This document shows, one piece after another, positions 27,940 to 39,265 of a stretch of DNA of 64,000 nucleotides (position 1 is its first letter; each line of letters opens with the position of its first letter). The DNA is taken from positions 3,348,001 to 3,412,000 of the forward strand of contig NZ_OZ245757.1 in NCBI RefSeq assembly GCF_965227505.1, given 5' to 3'. Made by a program: the position numbers and the translations under genes. The notes under the pieces are model-generated. The model had not been told where the DNA came from. It did no database searches and was given only the letters and a program-made list of their open reading frames with translations. Source of the stretch: Pelagibius sp965227505. Its GTDB lineage: Bacteria > Pseudomonadota > Alphaproteobacteria > Kiloniellales > Kiloniellaceae.

Positions 27940-28587
27940 TCAGAAGAACACGATGGTCTCGCTTTCCTCCGCCGCTTCAGCCAGCCACTGGCGCATCAGG
28001 GACCAGTCCATGATCACAGCGCAGTAGGCTTCGCTTTCCGCCTTCAGCGTCACTTCGAAACTGCGGAAGCGGGTGACGACCGGGGCGTAGAAGGCATCGG
28101 CAATGGTCGGGGCGCCGAAGAGGAAGCCGCCCTCGGCGCCGTAGCGGGCGCGGCAGTCGTGCCAGATCTCTTCTATGCGGGCGATCTCCCGGGCGACCTC
28201 CGGGCTCAGCGGATGGTCCGTGTAGCGCCGCCGCAGGTCCATGGGCAGGGCCATGCGCAGAGCGCGAAAGCCGGAGTGCATCTCTGCCACCACCGAGCGC
28301 GCAAGGCTGCGCGCTTGCGGATCGTTCGGCCAGAGCCCTCTATCGGGATACCGCTCGGCCAGGTGCTCGCCGATGGCCAGGCTGTCCCAGATCACCTGAC
28401 CGTCCTCGATCAGCGCCGGCACCTGGCCGGCCGGGCTGTGGGCCAGGATCTTCGCGCGGGTATCGGACTTGCGCAGGTAAATCACCTCTTCTTCGAAGGG
28501 GATGCCGGCCAGCTTCGCGATCAGCCAGCCGCGCAGGGACCAGGAGGAATAGCTCTTGTTACCGAGGATCAGTCTGTAGCGGGGCAT
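27940..28587 (-). CDS. Glutathione S-transferase family protein
   Basis: 215 residues with an N-terminal thioredoxin-like domain (GNKSYSSWSLRGWL, where Ser is the likely glutathione-activating residue; cis-Pro in GQVPALIEDG; DSLAIGEHLAERYP for gamma-glutamyl binding) and an all-helical C-terminal domain. It belongs to the bacterial GST group that starts with a GNKxYSSWSLR motif. The substrate is unknown. The start is 154 bases from the divergent aminopeptidase gene. Confidence 0.92.
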   Translation of the reverse strand: MPRYRLILGNKSYSSWSLRGWLIAKLAGIPFEEEVIYLRKSDTRAKILAHSPAGQVPALIEDGQVIWDSLAIGEHLAERYPDRGLWPNDPQARSLARSVVAEMHSGFRALRMALPMDLRRRYTDHPLSPEVAREIARIEEIWHDCRARYGAEGGFLFGAPTIADAFYAPVVTRFRSFEVTLKAESEAYCAVIMDWSLMRQWLAEAAEESETIVFF

Positions 28588-28741
28588 GGGCTGGGCTTTC
28601 TCCGGGTCGGTCTTTCTGCGGCTCGACAGGGCCGCGATTTAGCGCAAAGATGCGCGCGCCACGCAAGCCGTTCGTCGCCGGCTTTTCCTGCGGCGCGGCT
28701 TTCCTCGACCCTTCCTCCTGCCCACTCCGGAGCCCGCAGCC

Positions 28742-30139
28742 TTGGCAACGACATCATTTCTGGTTACCGACGACCCCTCCGCCAGACCCCTGACCGCGCT
28801 CCCGCGCGAGGCCTTCGACGACTGGCTGAAGGACCAGCGCGCCGAGCGGCGCGGCTGGATCGCGCAGAGCGGGTTCAAGGCGGCCCCGGGCAGCGTTTGT
28901 CCGCTGCCCGGCGCGAACGGCGCGCTGGACGAGGTCTTGGCCATCGTCGACGCCAAGGAGCCGATCTGGTCCTTTGCGGCATTGCCCTCGACGCTGCCGC
29001 CGGGCTCCTACCGCCTGACCCAGCCGCTGCGCCCGGCCGCGGCCAGCAAGGCGGCGCTCGGCTGGCGGCTCGGCACCTATGCCTTCATCCGCTACAAGGC
29101 AAACGGGCGCGATTATGCCAGCCTGGTCTGGCCGAAGGGGGCCGACCAGGATCTCGTCGCCCACACTGCCGAGGCGACCTTTCTGGTGCGCGATCTTGTG
29201 AACACCCCGGCCAACGACCTGGGCCCGGCGGCGCTGGCCGATGCGGCCAAGGCGCTGGCCCGGCGCCACCGCGCCAAGTGCAGCGTGATCGTGGGCGATG
29301 CGCTGCTGCGCAAGAACTATCCGGCCGTGCATGCCGTGGGGCGGGCCGCCGATGACGAGCCGCGCCTGATCGATCTGCGCTGGGGTGTGCGGGGGCCGCG
29401 GGTCACCCTGGTGGGCAAGGGGGTCTGCTTCGATTCCGGCGGGTTGGACCTGAAACCGGCGGCCGGCATGAAGCTGATGAAAAAGGATATGGGCGGCGCC
29501 GCGCACGTGCTGGGCCTGGCCGCCCTGATCATGGCCCAGAAGCTGCCGCTGCGCCTGCGGGTGCTGGTCCCGGCGGTGGAGAACGCGGTCTCCGGCAACG
29601 CTTTCCGCCCGATGGATATCCTCCAGACGCGCAAGGGACTGACCGTCGAGGTGGGCAACACCGATGCGGAGGGGCGCCTCATCCTCTGCGATGCCCTGGC
29701 CGAGGCGGACAGCGAGAAGCCGGACCTGCTGCTCGATTTCGCGACCCTGACCGGCGCCGCGCGGGTGGCGCTGGGCCCCGACCTGCCAGCGCTTTTCTGC
29801 AACGACGACAAGCTGGCCGGTACCCTGCTGCGCCACAGCGCGGCGGAGAACGACCCGATGTGGCGTCTGCCGCTCCACCAGCCCTACCGCCAGGGCCTGG
29901 AGAGCAAGACCGCCGACCTCAACAACATCGCCGGCAGCCCCTATGGGGGCGCCATCGTCGCCGCGCTCTTTCTGGAGCAGTTCGTCAGCCCGTCGACGCG
30001 CTGGGCGCACTTCGATGTCATGGCCTGGAACCCGGCGGGCAAGCCGGGCCGGCCGGAGGGCGGCGAGGCCATGGGCCTGCGCGCGGCCTATGCGGCCGTT
30101 GTCGAACTCACCCGGCGTACGCCCGCGGCCAAGCGCTGA
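28742..30139 (+). CDS. M17 leucyl aminopeptidase family protein
   Basis: 465 residues from a TTG start. The two-metal catalytic centre of family M17 is complete: GKGVCFDSGG (225-234), MKKDMGGAAH (246-255) and NTDAEGRL (306-313). It removes N-terminal residues from peptides in the cytosol and is somewhat shorter than classical PepA (about 500), with a divergent N-terminal domain, as in the PepB-like 'leucyl aminopeptidase family' subgroup. A MarR regulator gene follows 230 bases downstream. Confidence 0.93.
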   Translation: MATTSFLVTDDPSARPLTALPREAFDDWLKDQRAERRGWIAQSGFKAAPGSVCPLPGANGALDEVLAIVDAKEPIWSFAALPSTLPPGSYRLTQPLRPAAASKAALGWRLGTYAFIRYKANGRDYASLVWPKGADQDLVAHTAEATFLVRDLVNTPANDLGPAALADAAKALARRHRAKCSVIVGDALLRKNYPAVHAVGRAADDEPRLIDLRWGVRGPRVTLVGKGVCFDSGGLDLKPAAGMKLMKKDMGGAAHVLGLAALIMAQKLPLRLRVLVPAVENAVSGNAFRPMDILQTRKGLTVEVGNTDAEGRLILCDALAEADSEKPDLLLDFATLTGAARVALGPDLPALFCNDDKLAGTLLRHSAAENDPMWRLPLHQPYRQGLESKTADLNNIAGSPYGGAIVAALFLEQFVSPSTRWAHFDVMAWNPAGKPGRPEGGEAMGLRAAYAAVVELTRRTPAAKR

Positions 30140-30369
30140 CCGCCGCCTGGCGGCGCCCGTCACGCCGTCTGCCTGCCGCAGACGCGGGACAAAGCAGGCC
30201 TGGGGCAAAGAGGGGACAGCGCTTGCGCCCCGGGTTGAGCTTCGGCAGAATTCGTTTCGCACCTGTAACGAGATGAGGCGTCCAGCATGGCCGTCCGCCC
30301 GCCGCCGGAGACCGGGCCGGCAACCCGCAGTGCCGCCCCCCGGAATGCGGCTCTCCGGAACGCCCGGCC

Positions 30370-30723
30370 GTGAGCCTGGACCTGAAGCCTGCCAGGGCCC
30401 TGGCGCTGTGGCATAGCGTGATGGTGGCGGGCCTGAACCGTGCGCTGCCGGATCTGACGGCGCGGCAGTTCGCGCTGATGCTGCATGTCTACCAGGCGCC
30501 GCCGCCCCACACCGTGCGCGGCCTGGCGGCGCGGCTCAACATGTCCAAACCGGCGGTGACCCGGGCGCTCGACCGGCTGGAGGGCCTGGAATTCCTGCGC
30601 CGCAAGCCGGACGAGGCGGACCGCCGCTCGATCCTGGTGCAGCGCACCGTCAAGGGCTCGGTTTTTCTGCGCGAGTTCGCCGACATGGCCGCCGAGGCCG
30701 CCAGGACGCTGGACGAGGGCTGA
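30370..30723 (+). CDS. MarR-type winged-helix transcriptional regulator
   Basis: 117 residues from a GTG start, at the short end for the family. Winged helix-turn-helix: recognition region ARLNMSKPAVTRALDRLE (about 55-73) followed by the wing RRKPDEADRRSILVQRT. The N- and C-terminal dimerisation helices are short. MarR proteins usually repress drug or stress genes and are released by small ligands. No divergent target is adjacent, so the regulated gene is unknown. Confidence 0.88.
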   Translation: MSLDLKPARALALWHSVMVAGLNRALPDLTARQFALMLHVYQAPPPHTVRGLAARLNMSKPAVTRALDRLEGLEFLRRKPDEADRRSILVQRTVKGSVFLREFADMAAEAARTLDEG

Positions 30724-30750
30724 ATACGAACGACGACGCAAAGCGGGCGG

Positions 30751-30794
30751 CTCACCCCCACCCCAACCCTCCCCCCTCAAGGGGGAGGGGGTGA
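30751..30794. repeat. CCCTCCCCC/GGGGGAGGG hairpin, dispersed alphaproteobacterial repeat type
   Basis: CCCTCCCCC, TCAA loop, GGGGGAGGG, preceded by CTCACCCCCACCCC and followed by GTGACGG. Elements of this composition recur between genes in many alphaproteobacterial genomes. It sits between the MarR stop and the convergent ghrA, where it can also act as a terminator. Confidence 0.6.
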
Positions 30795-30853
30795 CGGCCT
30801 CTCCGTCTCAGTCGCCGTTATCCCAGATGATCCTTCGATCCTGACGGAGAGTT

Positions 30854-31783
30854 TCAGTACCCGCGTTCCATGTCGACGACGTGGCGCAGCGGCTCGCCGG
30901 CTTCCAGGCGGTGGATGTTGGCGACCACGGCCTGGCAGGCGCTCTCCGGGATGGTCATGCTGGCGATGTGCGGGGTGATGAAGATCTTCGGATGGGTCCA
31001 GAAGGGGTGCTTCTTGGGCAGGGGTTCCTTGCGGAAGACGTCCAGAGTGGCGCCGCTCAGGCGGCCGCTGTCCAGCGCGGCCAGCAGGTCGTCCTCCACC
31101 AGGTGGCCGCCGCGCCCGACGCTTATGACGGCGGCCCCTTCGGGCAGCTGGTCGAAGGTCTCGCGGCAGAGGATGCCCTCGGTCTCCGGCGTCAGCGGCA
31201 GCAGGCAGACCAGGATGTCGGTCTCCGCCAGGAACTCGCGCAGCCCCTCCTCACCGTGGTAGCAGGAGATGCCGGTAATGCTCTTGGGCGTGCGGCTCCA
31301 CCCCGCCAATCTGAAGCCGAAGGGCATCAGCTTTTCCAGGGCGTCGCGCCCCAGCACGCCGAGTCCCAGCATGCCCACCTGGCGGGCGCCGGCGGCGATC
31401 TGCGGGATCTCCTGCCAGAGCTTCCCGGCGCGCTGGCGGGCATAGTCCAGCATGAAGCGGTGGTGGCCGAGGACGGCGTAGGTCACGTATTCCGACATCC
31501 CGGCGGTGAGCCCCGGCTCGACCATGCGCACCACCGGCACGCCTTCCGGCAGGTCCGGGTCGCTCGCCAGATGATCGATGCCGGCGCCGATGGAAAAGAT
31601 CGCCTTCAGCTTCGGGTAGCGCTTCAGCTCCCCCTCGGGCGGCTGCCAGACCAGCGCGTACTCGATGTCCGCGGGATCGCCCTTGTAGGGCCAGGTGTGG
31701 ACGTCCAGTTCGGGATAGGCGGTTGCCAGGGCCTCGGCCCAGGCGGTGCCGCGGTCGATATCGGTCTTGATGAGAAGGGCCAC
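30854..31783 (-). CDS. ghrA: Glyoxylate/hydroxypyruvate reductase A
   Basis: 309 residues from the GTG at 31783, which gives the typical start MALLIKTDIDRG; the open frame extends to 31852, inside the preceding gene. A D-2-hydroxyacid dehydrogenase: NAD(P)-binding GLGVLG at 140-145 and catalytic R224, E253 and H272 all in place. It reduces glyoxylate and hydroxypyruvate. It follows yejF by 31 bases on the same strand and so is probably the last gene of the yej operon. Confidence 0.9.
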   Translation of the reverse strand: MALLIKTDIDRGTAWAEALATAYPELDVHTWPYKGDPADIEYALVWQPPEGELKRYPKLKAIFSIGAGIDHLASDPDLPEGVPVVRMVEPGLTAGMSEYVTYAVLGHHRFMLDYARQRAGKLWQEIPQIAAGARQVGMLGLGVLGRDALEKLMPFGFRLAGWSRTPKSITGISCYHGEEGLREFLAETDILVCLLPLTPETEGILCRETFDQLPEGAAVISVGRGGHLVEDDLLAALDSGRLSGATLDVFRKEPLPKKHPFWTHPKIFITPHIASMTIPESACQAVVANIHRLEAGEPLRHVVDMERGY

Positions 31784-31814
31784 GATGATCCAGGAAGCGG
31801 AAGGGACTGGGCCT

Positions 31815-33439
<1,625 letters not shown>

Positions 33440-33440
<1 letters not shown>

Positions 33441-34591
33441 CAGTCGTTTCCTCTCGCGGCGGCCGGCCGTGAGGCGTCCGCCGCCTCGGACAGCGTGTCC
33501 TCGGCCACCGACGGGCCGGTGAAGAGCTTGCGCGGGTCAAAGGCGTCGCGCACGGCCTCGCCGATGAAGACGAGGAGGCTGAGCATGATGGCGATCACCA
33601 CGAAACCGGTAAGGGCCAGCCAAGGCGCCTGAAGGTTGGCCTTGCCCTGGGCCAGCAACTCGCCGAGCGAGGGCGAGCCCGGGGGCAGGCCGAAGCCCAG
33701 GAAGTCGAGCGCCGTCAAGGTCGTGACCGATCCGGAAAGGATGAAGGGCATGAAGGTGATGGTCGCGACCATGGCGTTGGGCAGCACGTGGCGGTACATG
33801 ATGGTGATGTTGGAGGCGCCGAGGGCTCTTGCCGCGCGCACATAGTCGAAGTTGCGCGCGCGCAGGAACTCGGCGCGCACCACACCCACGAGGCCCATCC
33901 AGGAAAACAGCAGCATCAGGATCAGCAGGGGAAAGAATCCCGGCGTGATGACGCTTGCCATGATGATGAGCAGGTAGAGGATCGGCAGGCCCGACCAGAT
34001 CTCGATGAAGCGCTGGAACAGCAGATCCGTCCAGCCGCCGAAGTAGCCCTGCACGGCCCCGGCCATGACGCCGATGACCGATGATATGATCGTCAGTGCC
34101 AGGCCGAAGAGCACGGAGATGCGGAAGCCGTAGATGACCCGCGCGACGACATCACGGGCCTGGTCGTCGGTGCCCAGCCAGTGCCGGCTGTCCGGGGCCG
34201 TGGGGGCGGGATCGGCGAGGTCGAAGTCGATGGTGTTGTAGGAGAAGGGGATCAGCGGGTTTACAATCCATCCCTTCTCCTCGATCAGCTCGACGACAAA
34301 AGGATCCTTGTAGTCGGTTTCCAGTTCGAACTCGCCGCCGAAGACGGTCTCGGCGTAGGTGAAGAAAACCGGGAAGTGGGGCTTGCCGTCGAACCAGATA
34401 AAGAGCGGTCGGTCATTGGCGATCAGCTCCGCGAACAGCGAGAGGATGAAGATCGGTACCAGGATCAGGGTCGCCCAGTAGCCGCGCTTGTTGGCACGGA
34501 AGTTTCCGATGCGCCGCCGGTTTATCTGCGAAATCCGAAAGCCCAGAAAGCGTCCCTCGCCGGTCTTCGCCGCTGCTGCCGGGGTGGTCAC
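33440..34591 (-). CDS. yejE: YejE-like ABC transporter permease
   Basis: 383 residues. I chose the GTG at 34591, one base after the yejB stop, because homologous sequence begins there; the open frame runs on to 34657 inside yejB. An N-terminal helix, a large periplasmic stretch (about 60-170) and a C-terminal permease domain with the EAA-type loop (RAARALGASNITIMYRHVLP). It forms the inner-membrane channel with YejB. Confidence 0.92.
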
Positions 34592-34592
34592 A

Positions 34593-35708
34593 TCAGGTCT
34601 CCCGGCTCTCGAAATCGATCCGCGGGTCGACGATGGTGTAGGTGATGTCGCCGACAAGCTGCATCAGGAGGCCCAGAAGGGTGAAGAAGTAGAGGGTTGC
34701 GAACATGACCGGATAGTCGCGGCTGAGGGCCGCCTCGAAGCCCAGCAGGCCGAGACCGTCGAGGGAAAAGATCACCTCGATCAGCAGAGCGCCGGTAAAG
34801 AGGATGGAGACAAAGGCGCCCGGGAAGCCGGCGATCACGATCAGCATGGCGTTGCGGAAGACGTGGCCGTAGAGCACGCGCCGCTCGGTCAGCCCCTTGG
34901 CGCGGGCGGTCAGCACGTACTGCTGGCCGATCTGGTCGAGGAAGGAATTCTTGGTCAGCATTGTAAGCGTGGCGAAACCGCCGATCACCAGGGCCAGGAC
35001 CGGCAGCGTGATGTGCCAGAGATAGTCGAGCGCCTGTTCCAGCCGCCCGAGGTCGTCGAAGTTCTCGGAGGTCAGGCCGCGCAGGGGGAACCAGTCGAGA
35101 TAGCGTCCGCCGGAAAAGACGACGATCAGCAGGACGGCGAAAATGAACGACGGCACCGCATAGCCGACAATCACCACGCCGCTGGTCCAGACGTCGAAGC
35201 GGCTGCCGTCGCGGGTTGCCTTGGCAATGCCCAGCGGAATCGAGATGAGGTAGACCAGCAGTGTCGTCCAGAGGCCGAGCGAAATGGACACCGGCATCTT
35301 TTCGATGACCAGGTCGACAACCCGCCGGTCGCGGAAGTAGCTCTCGCCGAAATCGAACTGGATGTAGTTGCCCATCATCAGCAGGAAGCGCTCGTGCATC
35401 GGCTTGTCGAAGCCGAACATGCGCTCGATCTCCTGAATGACTTCCGGATCGAGGCCCTGCGCGCCCCGATAGGTCGTGTTGGAGCCCCTTTCCCCTGCTG
35501 CGCTGCCACTTGGCTGTGTCTGCTGATTGACGTCGGCGCCGCCGCCCGAGAAACGTTCGGTGGCGCCCACCGCCTCGCCGCTCAGCTCAGCGATCAGCTG
35601 TTCGACCGGTCCCCCGGGCGCCAGCTGTACGATCACGAAGTTGATGATCATGATCCCGAGCAGGGTCGGGATGATGAGAAACAGCCGCCTGACGATGTAG
35701 GCTAGCAT
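34593..35708 (-). CDS. yejB: YejB-like ABC transporter permease
   Basis: 371 residues. An N-terminal helix with the binding-protein-dependent permease opening (YIVRRLFLIIPTLLGIMIINF), a periplasmic segment of about 100 residues, and five C-terminal helices with the EAA loop (TARAKGLTERRVLYGHVFRN). It is slightly longer than most DppB-type permeases, as usual for YejB. It follows yejA by 45 bases. Confidence 0.92.
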   Translation of the reverse strand: MLAYIVRRLFLIIPTLLGIMIINFVIVQLAPGGPVEQLIAELSGEAVGATERFSGGGADVNQQTQPSGSAAGERGSNTTYRGAQGLDPEVIQEIERMFGFDKPMHERFLLMMGNYIQFDFGESYFRDRRVVDLVIEKMPVSISLGLWTTLLVYLISIPLGIAKATRDGSRFDVWTSGVVIVGYAVPSFIFAVLLIVVFSGGRYLDWFPLRGLTSENFDDLGRLEQALDYLWHITLPVLALVIGGFATLTMLTKNSFLDQIGQQYVLTARAKGLTERRVLYGHVFRNAMLIVIAGFPGAFVSILFTGALLIEVIFSLDGLGLLGFEAALSRDYPVMFATLYFFTLLGLLMQLVGDITYTIVDPRIDFESRET

Positions 35709-35753
35709 AGAGGCTGCATGCTCTTCGCGAGGGGCGGCACGGGACGCCGCCGG

Positions 35754-37598
35754 TCAGTTCGTGAGCTTCGCAGCACGCGCCTCATCGTACCACCAGGTGC
35801 TTGAGAAGCCCGCACTGTAACGGCCCGATGTCTCAGGCATGCCGAACTTGTCCCAATAGGCGAACCAGTGTTTGTCCGGATAGTAGACCGGGACCAGGTA
35901 GTGGTTCCAGAGCAGGACCCTGTCGAGGGCGCGGGTGGTTGCCTTCAGGGTTTCCAGGTCCTCGGCATTGATGATCTTCTCGATCAGCTCGTCGGCGACC
36001 GGATTCTTGATTCCCATGGAGTTTGCCGATCCGCGCAGGTCGGCCGCTTCTGAGCCGAAATAGGATCGCAACTCCGTTCCCGGCGGTGGGAAGAAGTTCA
36101 GGCGTCCGGTGCTCATGTCGAAGTCGAAGTCGTCGCCGATGACCCGCCATTGCGCTGGATCGACCAGCCGGATGGAGGCGTCGATGCCGGCGCGCTGCAT
36201 GGACTGGACGAAGGGTTCGGCCATCCGCAGGGTCGGCGGCGAGGCGGTGATGATCTGGAGCTGGAACTGCTCGCCGGTTTCGGCGTTCACCAGCTGGTTG
36301 TCGCGCAGCTCCCAGCCGGCTTCCTTGAAGAGCGCAAGCGCCCGGCGCAGGTTCTGGCGGTTGCGTCCGCTGCCGTCGCTCTTCGGCGGCTCGAAGGTTT
36401 CGGTCAGAACCTCGGGCGGCAGTTGATCGCGGTAGGGCTCCAGGATTGCGACTTCCTCCGGCGTCGGCGGTCCGGAAACGCCGAAATCGGAGTTGGGGAA
36501 ATAGCTCTTGATACGCCTGTACTGGCCGTACAGCAGGGTGCGCTGGATCGCCTCGAAGTCGTAGAGATTGACGATCGCCTCGCGCACGCGCCTGTCACTG
36601 AACTTGTCGCGTCTGTTGTTGATGAAAAAGGCGCCGATGCCGCGCGGGTTGTTGTTCGCCTTCTCGACCTTGAGGATCTGGCCGTTGTTCACCTGGGGAA
36701 TGTCGTAGCCGGTAAACCAGCGCTTCACCTCACCTTCGCCGCGATAGTCGATCTTGCCGGCCTTGAAGGCTTCGAACTGCACCGTCTGGTCGCGGTAGTA
36801 GTCGTAGCGGATGATATCGAAGTTGTTGCGGCCGCGGTTCACGGGCAGGTCGGCGGCCCAATAGTCCTCCACCCGCTCGTAGACGATGTTGCGGCCCGGC
36901 TCCATGCTCTTGATGCGGTAGGGGCCGGAGCCGAGCGGCGGCTCCAGGGTGGTCTTGGAGATGTCTCGCGTCTCCCAATAGTGACGCGGCTGCGGTGAGG
37001 TGCCGGCCACGATCGTGATCGGCTTCATGGAATTCCGGGTGCGGAAGTTGAACCGGATACGGCGGTCGGAGAGGACTTCCGCGCTCTCGACATCGTCGTA
37101 GAACGATTTCAGGAACGGGCGGCCATGCTCGCGGATGGTGTCGAAGGTGAACTTGAAGTCTGCGGCCGTGATCGGCACCCCGTCGTGAAAGCGTGCTTCC
37201 GGACGGATGTTGAAGATCGCCCAGCTCTTGTCTTCCGGATACTCGACGCTCTCGGCGATGACCCCATAGGCGCTCACCAGCTCGTCGGCGGAGCCCTCCA
37301 TGAGGCTGTCGTAAATGAGCCCGATGCTCGAGGGGAACTCGCCCTTTAGAATATACGGATTGAAGGTATCGAAAGTGCCGAAGGCGCCCAGCGTAATGGA
37401 GCCGCCTTTCGGCGCATCGGGATTGGCATAGGGCCAATGCTCCATGGTCTCGTCGTAGAGCGGCTCGCCGAATTCTGCGATGGCCCAGGATTTTGTGATG
37501 TGCTCGTCGGCAGCGGCGGAAAGAGGGATCAGCACGGCAGCGCCGAGGACGGCGGCCATGGCGCCCTGGCGCCATGGAAGACGGAAGCTGTCAGTCAT
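35754..37598 (-). CDS. yejA: YejA-like periplasmic peptide-binding protein
   Basis: 614 residues with a signal peptide (AAVLGAAVLIPLSAAADEH, cleavage near residue 31). A family 5 extracellular solute-binding protein: YANPDAPKGGSITLGAFGTFDTFN near 57 and the later ARFHDGVPITAADFKFTFD block are characteristic of the YejA/MppA group. It captures oligopeptides for the YejBEF channel. It is the first gene of a five-gene leftward operon (yejA-yejB-yejE-yejF-ghrA). Its ribosome binding site lies in a duplicated 17-base element. Confidence 0.93.
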   Translation of the reverse strand: MTDSFRLPWRQGAMAAVLGAAVLIPLSAAADEHITKSWAIAEFGEPLYDETMEHWPYANPDAPKGGSITLGAFGTFDTFNPYILKGEFPSSIGLIYDSLMEGSADELVSAYGVIAESVEYPEDKSWAIFNIRPEARFHDGVPITAADFKFTFDTIREHGRPFLKSFYDDVESAEVLSDRRIRFNFRTRNSMKPITIVAGTSPQPRHYWETRDISKTTLEPPLGSGPYRIKSMEPGRNIVYERVEDYWAADLPVNRGRNNFDIIRYDYYRDQTVQFEAFKAGKIDYRGEGEVKRWFTGYDIPQVNNGQILKVEKANNNPRGIGAFFINNRRDKFSDRRVREAIVNLYDFEAIQRTLLYGQYRRIKSYFPNSDFGVSGPPTPEEVAILEPYRDQLPPEVLTETFEPPKSDGSGRNRQNLRRALALFKEAGWELRDNQLVNAETGEQFQLQIITASPPTLRMAEPFVQSMQRAGIDASIRLVDPAQWRVIGDDFDFDMSTGRLNFFPPPGTELRSYFGSEAADLRGSANSMGIKNPVADELIEKIINAEDLETLKATTRALDRVLLWNHYLVPVYYPDKHWFAYWDKFGMPETSGRYSAGFSSTWWYDEARAAKLTN

Positions 37599-37599
37599 T

Positions 37600-37633
37600 C
37601 CTTTATCCCTTTCGGCCCTTTATCCTTTTCGGC
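37600..37633 (-). repeat. 17-bp tandem duplication carrying the yejA ribosome binding site
   Basis: Two adjacent 17-base units differing at one position, CCTTTATCCCTTTCGGC and CCTTTATCCTTTTCGGC. On the coding (minus) strand each gives GGATAAAGG or GGGATAAAGG just before the yejA ATG. So the Shine-Dalgarno-like purine block is doubled. Confidence 0.75.
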
Positions 37634-37831
37634 ATCGCCGCGCGGTCGGCGCGGCGGCACACCCGACCGGCGAAGCGCTGCGTGGCAGCATGTGGCTCAA
37701 GCCTTTGTCCCTGTTCTTGAACTCGATTCTAAACCGAATTGGGTGCCGAATCCTCTCGAAACAAGCGTCCTCGCCCTATTGTTACGGCGAATTCATCGCG
37801 CCGCAGCAACAAAATGATGTAGCGGGAGCGC

Positions 37832-38638
37832 CTAAAGGGTTCCGGCAAGCAGGGTAACCGCCGCGCCGTGGCAGGCTGTATCGCCCGTGCAGAGCACCCG
37901 ACCGTCCGAGTCCAGGGTCAGGGGCGCGCCCTGCCAGTCGGTCATCAGGCCGCCGGCCCCGATGATGACGGGGGCGTGAGCCAGATAGTCGTAAGGGGCC
38001 AGGTCCGCCTCTATGACGATATCGGCGAAGCCGCTGGCGAGGAGCCCGTAATTGAAGCAGTCGCCGCCGTAGAGGGTCAGCTTGGCGGCTTCGCGCAGGC
38101 GGTGAAAGGCGGGCTCGTTGGCGCCCTGGAACATCTCCGGCGCGGTGGAGAGGATGGTGGCCGCGCCAAGGTCCGGACAGGGCCTGACACGCGCCGTGCG
38201 GCTGCCCTGGCGGTCGCTGAAGACCGTCGGCCGCCCGGTGGCCCCAAGCCAGCGTTCCTCCAGGATCGGCATGTCGATGACGCCGAGGATCGGCTGCTTG
38301 TTGCGCAGCAGGGCGATCAGGCTGCCGAAGAGGGGGTTGCCGGTGATGAAGCGCTTGGTTCCGTCGATGGGGTCCAGCACCCAGACGTATTCGGCCTCCG
38401 GATTCTCGGTGCCGTACTCCTCGCCGATGATTCCGTGGTCGGGAAAGGCGGCGGCGATGATCGCGCGCATGGCCGCCTCGGCCTCACGGTCGGCGCGGGT
38501 CACCGGGCTCTCGTCGGCCTTGTCCTCGATGGCCAGGCCCTGGCGAAAGTACTGCCGGGCGACGCTCCGGGCGGCGTCGGCCATCGCCCCGGCCGGCTCG
38601 ACAAAGGCCTGCGGACAGGCTTCGGGGGATTCGCCCAT
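37832..38638 (-). CDS. hisN: Inositol monophosphatase-family phosphatase, probably histidinol-phosphatase HisN
   Basis: 268 residues. The metal-binding motifs of the family are present: GEEYGTE (about 74-80), WVLDPIDGTKRF (about 87-98) and the C-terminal APYDYLAHAPVI block, where PYDYLA takes the place of the usual WDxAA. That variant, and the FITGNPLFGSLIAL stretch, fit the HisN histidinol-phosphatase branch, which replaces the HisB-type enzyme in alphaproteobacteria. No other his gene is near, so an inositol phosphatase role cannot be excluded. Confidence 0.85.
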   Translation of the reverse strand: MGESPEACPQAFVEPAGAMADAARSVARQYFRQGLAIEDKADESPVTRADREAEAAMRAIIAAAFPDHGIIGEEYGTENPEAEYVWVLDPIDGTKRFITGNPLFGSLIALLRNKQPILGVIDMPILEERWLGATGRPTVFSDRQGSRTARVRPCPDLGAATILSTAPEMFQGANEPAFHRLREAAKLTLYGGDCFNYGLLASGFADIVIEADLAPYDYLAHAPVIIGAGGLMTDWQGAPLTLDSDGRVLCTGDTACHGAAVTLLAGTL

Positions 38639-38663
38639 GGGCCCAAGTCTCCGGTGAAGAACT

Positions 38664-38699
38664 GAAAAGCGGCCCGTCAGGCTATCCCGGCGGGCCGCT
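38664..38699 (-). terminator. Stem-loop terminator of the cytochrome c gene
   Basis: AGCGGCCCG (38668-38676) pairs perfectly with CGGGCCGCT (38691-38699). On the minus strand the stem is followed directly by TTTTCAG. It lies 20 bases past the cytochrome c stop and before hisN, separating the two transcripts. Confidence 0.75.
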
Positions 38700-38719
38700 C
38701 AGGCTGGTTGTCCAGAAAC

Positions 38720-39265
38720 CTACTGTGGCAGCGGGGCCGGCTCGCCGCTTTGCCCGCGCATGTAGGCGATGATGTCGGCACGCTCCTGCTCGCTGCGCAG
38801 GCCGGCGAAGGACATCTTGGTGCCCGGCGCCCAGTCGCGCGGCCGGTGCAGGAAGCCGTTCAGATTCTCGTAGTCCCACACCTGATCGGCTTTCTCCAGC
38901 AGGGCGTCGGAGAAGGAAAAGCCGTCGTAGCCGGTGATCTGGCGGTTGACGATGTTCCAGAGGTTGGGGCCGACCTTGGTGGGACCGCCCTCGTCGAAGC
39001 TGTGGCAGGCGGTACACTTCCTGGCCACGCTCTCGCCGGCCGCCGGATCGGCGGAGGCCAGAAGCGGTCCGATAGGCTCCAGCGCCGGGGGTGCCTCGGC
39101 GACCTCGGCCGGGGCGTCGCCCTCCACTCCGGCCACCGTGTAGACGTTCTCTTCCAACTGCTCGGGATGGTAGAGAAGCTCTGCGGCGAATCCGGAGAAC
39201 ATGGCGATAACGCCGGCGGTCAGCAGCGCGGCAGCAATCTTGTTCGATTCCAACGAAGAAGCCAT
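38720..39265 (-). CDS. Membrane-anchored cytochrome c (class I)
   Basis: 181 residues from the ATG at 39265 (AAGGG upstream); the frame is open to 39325. An uncleaved N-terminal helix (about 10-31) anchors a periplasmic domain, then an acidic Ala/Pro/Glu-rich linker (40-70) leads to the haem domain: C84-x2-C87-H88 (KCTACHSF) and distal Met M151 (GTKMSFAG). This resembles CycM/cytochrome c552, which carries electrons between the bc1 complex and terminal oxidases. It is divergent from kdsB. Confidence 0.93.
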   Translation of the reverse strand: MASSLESNKIAAALLTAGVIAMFSGFAAELLYHPEQLEENVYTVAGVEGDAPAEVAEAPPALEPIGPLLASADPAAGESVARKCTACHSFDEGGPTKVGPNLWNIVNRQITGYDGFSFSDALLEKADQVWDYENLNGFLHRPRDWAPGTKMSFAGLRSEQERADIIAYMRGQSGEPAPLPQ

